Below, piece after piece: positions 7,993 to 14,553 of a stretch of 33,187 bases of DNA; position 1 is the first letter of the stretch, and the number at the start of each line of letters is the position of its first letter. The stretch covers positions 1-33,187 of the forward strand of contig DAIDMK010000035.1 of assembly GCA_027449025.1 (NCBI GenBank). The letters are read 5' to 3'. This DNA is from Lutibacter sp. (GTDB lineage: Bacteria > Bacteroidota > Bacteroidia > Flavobacteriales > Flavobacteriaceae). A program made the translations under genes and the position numbers. Under the pieces are notes generated by a model. The model saw nothing but the letters and a program-made list of their open reading frames with translations. It was not told the origin of the DNA and searched no databases.

Positions 7993-8376
7993 ATGCGATT
8001 ATTATTGGTTATCCTATTACTTTTTTTCAGCACTTTTTTATATAGTCAATCATTTGAAGTTGGATCTTTCTTTTCTGACTCTGCTATGAAAGGAAAAATT
8101 GAAGGTGTTGTAATTGATAATGAGGTTAATAAGGAGCCTTTGGCATTTGCATCAATATCAGTTAAAAATTTAAGTATTGAAACCACCACTGATATAGATG
8201 GTTCTTACGTTTTGAATTTAAAACCAGGAACATACACGCTGGTTTATAGTTTTATTGGCTATAAAACAATTGAAGTTAAAGATGTGGTTGTTGCCGCAAA
8301 CAACCCAACACTACAAAATCAAACACTTCAGGCTTTACAAATTGAATCTGGGATTGCACTCGCTAGCTCTCATTAG
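7993..8376 (+). CDS. Stand-alone CarboxypepD_reg-like domain protein (truncated TonB-receptor paralogue)
   Basis: 127 aa from ATG 7993. The longer frame from a TTG at 7969 would start inside the promoter region and would put eight residues before the signal peptide, so I reject it. The signal peptide MRLLLVILLLFFSTFLYSQ is followed by one CarboxypepD_reg-like domain (GKIEGVVIDNEVNKEPLAFA to about residue 110). That domain aligns without gaps to residues 22-105 of the receptor encoded next (shared GTYTLV-SFIGY-TIEV core). There is no plug and no barrel. The protein ends in ESGIALASSH. It is either a remnant of a duplicated receptor or a small periplasmic protein in its own right. It shares the phased TTAACA promoter architecture with the receptor. 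Confidence 0.8.
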   Translation: MRLLLVILLLFFSTFLYSQSFEVGSFFSDSAMKGKIEGVVIDNEVNKEPLAFASISVKNLSIETTTDIDGSYVLNLKPGTYTLVYSFIGYKTIEVKDVVVAANNPTLQNQTLQALQIESGIALASSH

Positions 8377-8410
8377 ATAAAAAGTGTTGCCTAGTGATAA
8401 ATTCTTTTTA

Positions 8411-8482
8411 TTACTTCTTAGTTAACCTTAGCTTAACTCTTTTATTAACATTATATAACATCCCCGTAACTTTCCATTTACT
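8411..8482 (+). promoter_or_regulatory. Phased TTAACA-like direct repeats (11-bp period), array 2
   Basis: Seven hexamers start at 8411 (TTACTT), 8422 (TTAACC), 8433 (TTAACT), 8445 (TTAACA), 8455 (ATAACA), 8466 (GTAACT) and 8477 (TTTACT), with spacings of 11, 11, 12, 10, 11 and 11 bp. The array lies immediately upstream of a -7-like box (TTTCTTTG, 8492-8499, one base off consensus) for the TonB receptor gene. It occupies the place where a -33 element would be, as expected for an activator of the PhoB/OmpR type. The regulator is inferred. Confidence 0.65.
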
Positions 8483-8521
8483 TAACTACTATTTCTTTGC
8501 CCCAAGAAATTAGTTGACAAA

Positions 8522-11314
8522 ATGAACAAAACATTTATTATTATTTTACTGCTTTTTAGTGCAATTTCATTTGCCCAAAATAAAGGGACTATTACGGGAA
8601 TCGTATTAGACAAAGAAGTTAACAACGCCCCTTTACCGTTTGCTAATGTATTCATTAAAGGAACCTCCACAGGAACAACTACAGAATTTGAAGGAAATTA
8701 TTCCTTGCAAATCAATCCCGGAACATATACGTTGGTATTTAGTTTTATAGGATATCAAACAATTGAAGTTCCCAATGTAATTGTAAAAGAGGGAGAAACG
8801 ACAACAGTTAACAAAACCTTGAGTGCCAGTGAAGGCGTATCTTTAAGTGAAATACAGATTACGGCTTCAAACAATAAAGAATCTGAAACGGCACTGCTGA
8901 CAGAGCAGCGAAAAGCGATTTCAATCGAACAAAAAATTGGCGCCCAGGAATTAGGGCGTAAAGGAGTTAGCGATGTTGCTGCTGCCTTAACCAAAACAAC
9001 GGGTATTTCTAAGGAAGAAGGATCTGGAGGTGTTTTTGTGCGTGGTTTAGGAGACCGTTATAATGTGACAACGCTGAACGGGCTGCCGTTGCCATCAAAC
9101 AATCCATCAAAGAAAAATATTGATTTAGATATTTTTTCAACAGACATTGTGGAATATATTGGTATTGATAAAACGTACAATATTAGAAATTATGGTGATT
9201 TTGCTGGTGCCAATATAAATATAGCTTCCAAAAATTATAAAGGCAATGGTTTTGTTGAGATGGGCATTGAGTCGGGTGTCAATACACAAGCGGTTTCAGC
9301 AAATGACTTTTACTTAAATGAGGGTCCAAATTTCTCTGGATTTTATACCAATAATTATCCTGACTTTCCACTAAACAATTATAATTTTACCACGAGCTGG
9401 GATAGAGAAAAGGCTTCAACACCAATAAATGCGGGCGCTTCACTTAAAGGTGGCGATTCTTATTCTTTTGGGGAAGAAACAAAATTAAATTTCTTTACGG
9501 TAGCTTCATTTAATAATGATTATACTTATAAAGAAGGCATCGCGAGAGGTGGCGTAACGTCATCAGGTTTGCCAAGAAAGGATTTAGAATTTACCAGTTA
9601 TTCCTACAACACAAACACAACCTTAATGGGAAATATGGGTATAAACCGCAAAGGCCAAACCATAAAATACAATGGGTTATTTGTAAACTCAACAAGCCAG
9701 GAACAAGAAGAATATGTTGGGACTTTAGATGTTTATGACAATGCTTCTGAAGGCGGCGGATTTTTACAACGTTCGATTTTTGAAAAAACACAACTTATTG
9801 TGCATCAACTTCTTGGCGATCATAAAATTAATGATTCATTTGATATAAATTGGGGAGCTTCTTATAATTTTGTATTGAATAACGTTCCGGACAGAAGGCA
9901 AATAACACTTACTCCGGATAATTGGAGCGAACCTGAAGGTCCAAAATCCTTTAAACAAACTAACAACGCTTCAGACAACCACAGGTTTTATCAAGATTTG
10001 GAAGATGAAGAAATTGCCGCCAATTTTTCTGGTACCTTTAAATTCAATAAAAAAGAGTTTGATGAATTTGCAGGGAAATTAACCCTTGGGTACAGCGGTA
10101 GATTTAAGACTATTGATTTTAAAGCAACTCAATTTAACTTTAGAATTAACAAGAAAGTAACTCAGCCAATAATTGAAGATATTTATAACCTTGACAGCTA
10201 TTTCAATCAAGCAAATTTAAATGCCAATTTATATAGTATTGAGACCTTTAGGGGGAATCTCAATCAACCCAAAGCTTTAGACCCCCAAACTTTCAGTGGT
10301 CCGCAAAAAATTCATGCCGGGTTTGTCTCTCTTGAATATGCATTCAACCCAAAATTCACAGTAATTGTTGGTCTTAGAGGAGAGCAAATCAATCAAACCA
10401 TCGATTGGAATACTTCATTATCCTCTGGCACAAGTGAATTAGATGAATTAGAAATATTGCCTATGATATCTATGAAATATGAATTAAATGACAATCATAA
10501 CTTAAAGTTTGCCGCCAGTAAAACCTACACACTTCCTCAATATAAAGAAAGGGCCTTATTTCAGTTTGTTGGGGCAACGCAATCTTCTGTTGGTAACCCA
10601 GGTTTATATGCGTCAACAGATTATAACGCAGATTTAAAATGGGAATTTTTTCCGAAGTCCAATGAAATTATATCAATAGGTGTCTTTGGAAAGTATATTC
10701 AGAATCCTATTAATGATGTTACCATAAACTCAGCTTCAAATGATATCAGCTATGTAAATTCTGGAGACTTGGCCACAGCGTTTGGCGCCGAGCTTGAAAT
10801 AAGAAAAAATATTTTTGAAAGAGAGTCTAAGGAAGGTTTTTTAAAAAATAATCTTTCCTTCGGGTTTAACGCATCTTACATGAGTTCTAGCCAAGACCTA
10901 GATAAAGAAAAAGTTATAACTGAAACAACAGCGGCTGGTTACCCAATTAGTGTTGACTTTACAAATACTCAAGATGGACTTTCGGGCGCTTCAGATTTAC
11001 TCCTAAATGCTGATGTCAGTTATTATAAAGAATATAAAAACGACAAAAGTCTTCAAGCTACCATAGCGTATAATTATTTCTCTGACAGAATTTTTGCCAT
11101 AGGCACAGAAAATAAAGGAGACTTGATAGACAAAGGAGTCGGCACTTTAGATTTTATATTTAAAACAATGCTCAATAAGAATTTGGGTCTGGGTTTTTCT
11201 GCTAAAAACTTATTGGAACCTACAATAGAAAGAATGCAAGAGGTGCAAAATGTAACAGTCTCTTCCTATAAAACAGGAATAAATGCAAAACTGTCAATTT
11301 CATATAATTTTTAA
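8522..11314 (+). CDS. TonB-dependent outer-membrane receptor with CarboxypepD_reg domain
   Basis: 930 aa. Order: signal peptide 1-19 (ends FAQ), CarboxypepD_reg-like domain about 21-105, TonB plug about 125-240 (IGAQELGRKGVSDVAAAL, then GGVFVRGLGDRYNVTTLNGL at 172-191), 22-strand barrel about 250-930 ending in Phe. It is not a SusC-type protein: it is shorter and no SusD follows. The next gene, 67 bp downstream, encodes a large surface lipoprotein, so the pair probably imports one substrate together. Regulation seems to run through the phased hexamers at 8411-8482. The substrate cannot be told from the sequence; phosphate compounds are a guess drawn only from the promoter layout. Confidence 0.95.
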   Translation: MNKTFIIILLLFSAISFAQNKGTITGIVLDKEVNNAPLPFANVFIKGTSTGTTTEFEGNYSLQINPGTYTLVFSFIGYQTIEVPNVIVKEGETTTVNKTLSASEGVSLSEIQITASNNKESETALLTEQRKAISIEQKIGAQELGRKGVSDVAAALTKTTGISKEEGSGGVFVRGLGDRYNVTTLNGLPLPSNNPSKKNIDLDIFSTDIVEYIGIDKTYNIRNYGDFAGANINIASKNYKGNGFVEMGIESGVNTQAVSANDFYLNEGPNFSGFYTNNYPDFPLNNYNFTTSWDREKASTPINAGASLKGGDSYSFGEETKLNFFTVASFNNDYTYKEGIARGGVTSSGLPRKDLEFTSYSYNTNTTLMGNMGINRKGQTIKYNGLFVNSTSQEQEEYVGTLDVYDNASEGGGFLQRSIFEKTQLIVHQLLGDHKINDSFDINWGASYNFVLNNVPDRRQITLTPDNWSEPEGPKSFKQTNNASDNHRFYQDLEDEEIAANFSGTFKFNKKEFDEFAGKLTLGYSGRFKTIDFKATQFNFRINKKVTQPIIEDIYNLDSYFNQANLNANLYSIETFRGNLNQPKALDPQTFSGPQKIHAGFVSLEYAFNPKFTVIVGLRGEQINQTIDWNTSLSSGTSELDELEILPMISMKYELNDNHNLKFAASKTYTLPQYKERALFQFVGATQSSVGNPGLYASTDYNADLKWEFFPKSNEIISIGVFGKYIQNPINDVTINSASNDISYVNSGDLATAFGAELEIRKNIFERESKEGFLKNNLSFGFNASYMSSSQDLDKEKVITETTAAGYPISVDFTNTQDGLSGASDLLLNADVSYYKEYKNDKSLQATIAYNYFSDRIFAIGTENKGDLIDKGVGTLDFIFKTMLNKNLGLGFSAKNLLEPTIERMQEVQNVTVSSYKTGINAKLSISYNF

Positions 11315-11381
11315 CGAATAATTAATAAACGATTGAATTTTATAACAATTGAATTAAACTCAAACAATTAAAACCAAAAAG

Positions 11382-13601
11382 ATGAAAAAACAATTTTTAA
11401 CATTAATGATAATGATTGCCAGCGTGGCTTTTATTAGTTCTTGCAGCAACAATGATGACGATGTGGACTCATCCACTTGTACTGATGGAATACAAAACGG
11501 TGATGAAACAGGAATTGACTGCGGAGGATCCTCTTGTCAACCTTGCGCAATTAACAGCACTTTACAAGGTGATGTTACCGGAAATATCACGCTTGATGCT
11601 ACTATAGAGTACCAACTTACTGCTGCCTATGTTGTTCGAAATGGAGGTTCTTTAACGATACCTGCCGGCACAATTATTAAGGCAACAGGAGGAACAAGCG
11701 CATACATTGCTGTTGCACAAGGTGGTAAAATTTATATTCAAGGAACTGCTGACAAACCAGTTGTAATGACATCAAGCGATGCTTCTCCTGTTGCAGGTAA
11801 CTGGGGTGGATTGGTAGTTTGCGGTAAAGCACCAACAAATGTTGGTTCTACGGCTACTTCTGAAGTTGCAGATCTTACCTATGGCGGTACCGTATCTAAT
11901 GACAACTCCGGTTCTATAAGATATTTAAGATTAGAATATACGGGGGCCAATTTTACGCCTGAAAAAGAATTCAACGGCTTATCTTTATTTGGTGTTGGTT
12001 CTGGAACTACTTTAGAATATGTACAATCATTTGAAGGTGGTGATGATGGTATTGAGTTCTTTGGTGGAACTGTAAACGGTAAATATTTAGTGTCAACCAA
12101 TAGTGGCGATGACTCTATCGATTTTGCCGATGGATGGAATGGAACCGGTGAATATTGGTATATCTCTGGAAGCGCTAAAGCTGGTATTGAAGGATCTAAC
12201 AATGGTGATAACGGAAATGCAACGCCTATAACCAATGCAACTATTAGAAACATTACAATTGTGGGGCCTGTTACTGAAGGTGCACTTTACTTTAAAGAGG
12301 GTGGAGGAAACTTCAATGTGGATAATTTATATATTGCTGGTGTTAATTTAGGTGTAAAAGTTAAAAGTTCTGATGCTGAAGCTGGCGCAAGGATTGAAGC
12401 CAATGACTTAGTAATGACGAATGTGCAATTTGCCAATAATGTTTCGGGTTTTGTTCATACTGACTATACTGGCACAAATCAAAATTTTATTCAAGAAGGT
12501 ATTGCTACTGGGGCTGGTTCAGGTGCTGCTGCTCCTAGCTGGGCTACAGGTTGGACAAGAGGTCTTAGCAATAGTGGGGTGACTACCGAAAATTTAGCTG
12601 GTACAGTTTCTGGAAATGTTACTTTAAATGCTAATATAGAATATAAATTAACAAGTTCATTTGTTATTAAAGATGGAGGTTCTTTAACGATTCCTGCGGG
12701 CACTATTATTAAGGCAACTGGAGGGACAAGTGCATACATTGCGGTTGCCCAAGGCGGTAAAATATTTATTAAAGGAACTGCAGACAACCCAGTTGTAATG
12801 ACATCAAGCGATGCTTCTCCTGTTGCTGGTAACTGGGGTGGGTTGGTAGTTTGCGGTAAAGCGCCAACAAATGTTGGTTCTATTGCTACTTCTGAAGTTG
12901 CTGATCTTACTTATGGTGGGACTATAGCTGATGATAACTCAGGTTCTATCAAATATTTAAGAATAGAATATACAGGAGCAAATTTTACTCCTGAAAAGGA
13001 ATTTAATGGATTATCTTTATTTGCTGTAGGTTCTGGAACAACCGTAGAATATGTACAATCATTTGAAGGTGGTGATGATGGTATTGAGTTCTTTGGTGGA
13101 ACTGTGAATGGTAAATACTTAATTTCAACTAATAGCGGTGATGATGGTATTGACTTCGCTGACGGATGGAGTGGTACTGGTGAAAACTGGTATATTTCAG
13201 GAACTGCTAAAGCTGGTGTAGAAGGGTCTAATAATGGCGACAATGGTAATGCCTCTCCTGTTACTAATGCAATACTTAAAAACATTACTGTAGTGGGTCC
13301 TGTTACTGAGGGGGCATTATACTACAAAGAAGGTGGTGGGAATTTTACAATAGACAATTTTTATATTGATGGTGTTAACTTAGGCGTAAAAGTTAAAAGC
13401 TCAGATGCTGAAGCTGGAGTGAGAATTGAAGCTGATGACTTAGTTATGACCAATGTCCAATTTGTTAATAATCTTTTAGGGTTTAAAACTACTGACTATA
13501 CCGGTGCAAATCAAGATTTTGTACAAGAAAATACTGCAACAGGTGCTGGTAATGGGGCTGCTGTTCCAACTTGGGCAGAAGGCTGGTCAAGATTTGAATA
13601 A
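11382..13601 (+). CDS. Two-repeat surface lipoprotein (beta-helix-like), partner of the TonB receptor
   Basis: 739 aa. The signal peptide is 1-20 with lipidated Cys21 followed by SNNDDDVD, an acidic stretch like the Bacteroidetes lipoprotein export signal for surface display. A Cys-rich linker follows (Cys33, 47, 52, 55; CTDGIQNGDETGIDCGG type), then two tandem copies of a 344-residue unit (about 61-400 and 405-739). Each unit has short repeated strands (GGSLTIPAGTIIKATGG, then EGGDDGIEFFGGTVNGKY, then NSGDD-IDFADGW), which suggests a right-handed parallel beta-helix. The pairing with the upstream receptor, 67 bp away, suggests a substrate-capture role. Parts of the two units are identical at DNA level. 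Some homologues are mislabelled as transporters; no transporter feature is present. Confidence 0.85.
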   Translation: MKKQFLTLMIMIASVAFISSCSNNDDDVDSSTCTDGIQNGDETGIDCGGSSCQPCAINSTLQGDVTGNITLDATIEYQLTAAYVVRNGGSLTIPAGTIIKATGGTSAYIAVAQGGKIYIQGTADKPVVMTSSDASPVAGNWGGLVVCGKAPTNVGSTATSEVADLTYGGTVSNDNSGSIRYLRLEYTGANFTPEKEFNGLSLFGVGSGTTLEYVQSFEGGDDGIEFFGGTVNGKYLVSTNSGDDSIDFADGWNGTGEYWYISGSAKAGIEGSNNGDNGNATPITNATIRNITIVGPVTEGALYFKEGGGNFNVDNLYIAGVNLGVKVKSSDAEAGARIEANDLVMTNVQFANNVSGFVHTDYTGTNQNFIQEGIATGAGSGAAAPSWATGWTRGLSNSGVTTENLAGTVSGNVTLNANIEYKLTSSFVIKDGGSLTIPAGTIIKATGGTSAYIAVAQGGKIFIKGTADNPVVMTSSDASPVAGNWGGLVVCGKAPTNVGSIATSEVADLTYGGTIADDNSGSIKYLRIEYTGANFTPEKEFNGLSLFAVGSGTTVEYVQSFEGGDDGIEFFGGTVNGKYLISTNSGDDGIDFADGWSGTGENWYISGTAKAGVEGSNNGDNGNASPVTNAILKNITVVGPVTEGALYYKEGGGNFTIDNFYIDGVNLGVKVKSSDAEAGVRIEADDLVMTNVQFVNNLLGFKTTDYTGANQDFVQENTATGAGNGAAVPTWAEGWSRFE

Positions 13602-13629
13602 GAATAATTTTCTTATAATAAAAACTAAC

Positions 13630-13667
13630 AAGAAAGGGTGCTAAAAAAATTTAGCACCCTTTCTTTA
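13630..13667. terminator. Bidirectional terminator between convergent genes
   Basis: A 16-bp stem (13630-13645 with 13650-13665; AAGAAAGGGTGCTAAA type) with an AAAA loop lies 29 bp after the lipoprotein stop and 27 bp before the 3' end of the convergent gene at 13694. The T-rich stretch is short on both sides. Confidence 0.85.
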
Positions 13668-13693
13668 TCATTAAGAAATATTAATTTTATTTC

Positions 13694-14041
13694 CTAATTA
13701 ACTACCAATGCTTTTTCTTCAACAGTAATTATTTTGTTTTCTTTATAAGTTACGATGTTTATTTTATCAGTTTTAAAATAAGTCCAAATGCCTTCTTTTA
13801 CTCCATTATTATAAGTGGCGATAGCTTTTTTGTTTCCTTGTAAATCATAGCTGATCCATGTGTCATGCAATTTGCCTTCTTTATTGAAATAGCCTTCTCG
13901 TTCAACAATGGCACTGTTGTCGGCAAAATAATAGGTCGCTTTTACCAAATCGTTATCTGTTTTTTGATAAACTACTTTTTGTTCTTGTGAAAATGCTACT
14001 ATGCTAAACAACATAATAAGGATGTTTATAAATGCTTTCAT
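13694..14041 (-). CDS. Small exported MORN/YwqK-like protein
   Basis: 115 aa. The signal peptide MKAFINILIMLFSIVAFSQ (ends FSQ) is followed by MORN-type repeats: GYFNKEGKLHDTWISYDLQG and ATYNNGVKEGIWTYFKTDK. The YxNGxKxGxWxYF pattern is that of YwqK/MORN proteins, whose beta hairpins often bind lipids or partner proteins. Small flavobacterial members of this type are abundant secreted or periplasmic proteins of unknown role. A -7 box is present at 14084-14091, about 40 bp before the ATG. It is convergent with the receptor/lipoprotein island. Confidence 0.82.
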   Translation of the reverse strand: MKAFINILIMLFSIVAFSQEQKVVYQKTDNDLVKATYYFADNSAIVEREGYFNKEGKLHDTWISYDLQGNKKAIATYNNGVKEGIWTYFKTDKINIVTYKENKIITVEEKALVVN

Positions 14042-14083
14042 AATTTATTGATTTTATATTGAATTTTCTTGAGCTAACATACT

Positions 14084-14091
14084 CAAATTTA
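14084..14091 (-). promoter_or_regulatory. -7 box of the MORN-like gene
   Basis: On the minus strand the sequence reads TAAATTTG, a perfect TAnnTTTG match, 42 bp before the ATG of the gene ending at 13694. No TTG stands at the -33 distance. Two TTAAtG/TTAACG hexamers 11 bp apart (14139 and 14128, read on the minus strand) lie about 30 bp upstream. Confidence 0.55.
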
Positions 14092-14313
14092 TAAACTTTA
14101 CGATTAATTAATGATTTAGTAACGTTAAGTTTACATTAAGTTTTTTTTGAAATAATATAAAATATTGTAAATCAGCTATTTAAATTTAGTGTAATTTGTT
14201 CGTTAAATTAGGTCTTGAATAAAACAGTTGTTCTTAACCTAAAATTTACGTTGATTTTATGTTTTTTCGATAAAATTTAACAAGGATTTTGATACCGGTT
14301 TTCAAAGTATTTG
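14092..14313. other. AT-rich gap without recognised gene
   Basis: Together with its flanks this is the 512-bp stretch between the MORN-like gene and the chloride channel. The left 220 bp are very AT-rich with no credible ORF on either strand and no strong hairpin. It contains TTAAGT-N5-TTAAGT at 14125 and 14136, which may matter for the gene at 13694. The right part holds the small ORF at 14347 with its promoter. Confidence 0.6.
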
Positions 14314-14321
14314 TACATTTG
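14288..14321 (+). promoter_or_regulatory. Promoter of the 52-aa Cys-rich ORF
   Basis: TTTG at 14288-14291 as -33 element and TACATTTG at 14314-14321 as -7 element fit the Bacteroidetes pattern, with a 22-nt spacer. Transcription would start at about 14327, some 20 nt before the ORF at 14347. Confidence 0.65.
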
Positions 14322-14346
14322 TTTAAAATCATTCTAAATAAGCGTT

Positions 14347-14505
14347 TTGGCATCAACTGAAAATTCAGGTATTTTTAATTACGATTTTGATTGGAGCACT
14401 TCAACCAAAAAGAAGTCACACATTGAAATAAATGAAAAATGCTGTGAAAAATTCAAGAACAAAAGCAAAAGGTCTTGCAAAAAATGCCCAAATCGTATTC
14501 CCTAA
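14347..14505 (+). CDS. Small Cys-rich protein, 52 aa, TTG start
   Basis: This frame is easily missed because it has no ATG. From TTG 14347 it reads (M)ASTENSGIFNYDFDWSTS, then a Lys-rich part KKKSHIEINEKCCEKFKNKS and KRSCKKCPNRIP, stop at 14503. It has four Cys in a CC-x10-C-x2-C pattern near the C-terminus, which suggests a small zinc site or a redox-active knob. There is no signal peptide or membrane segment. Codon content is protein-like and a good promoter (14288-14321) sits just upstream; an in-frame stop at 14335 bars a longer N-terminus. I believe similar KCCEK/CKKCP small proteins occur in flavobacteria, but this is recollection. The chloride channel gene follows 48 bp downstream. Function unknown. 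Confidence 0.65.
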   Translation: MASTENSGIFNYDFDWSTSTKKKSHIEINEKCCEKFKNKSKRSCKKCPNRIP

Positions 14506-14520
14506 TCACTATATTTTTAA

Positions 14521-14528
14521 TACTTTTG
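14521..14528 (+). promoter_or_regulatory. -7 box of the chloride channel gene
   Basis: TACTTTTG is a perfect -7 match, 25 bp before the ATG at 14554. No TTG stands at the -33 distance. The channel could thus be transcribed from here as well as by read-through from the small ORF promoter. Confidence 0.6.
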
Positions 14529-14553
14529 CATTTCGTTTTTTGACTAAGATAAA

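Noticed and set aside
11879-13285. Two similar 124-aa minus-strand frames (11879-12253 and 12911-13285)
   Set aside because: They look like paralogues only because they are antisense shadows of the two DNA repeats of the lipoprotein gene.
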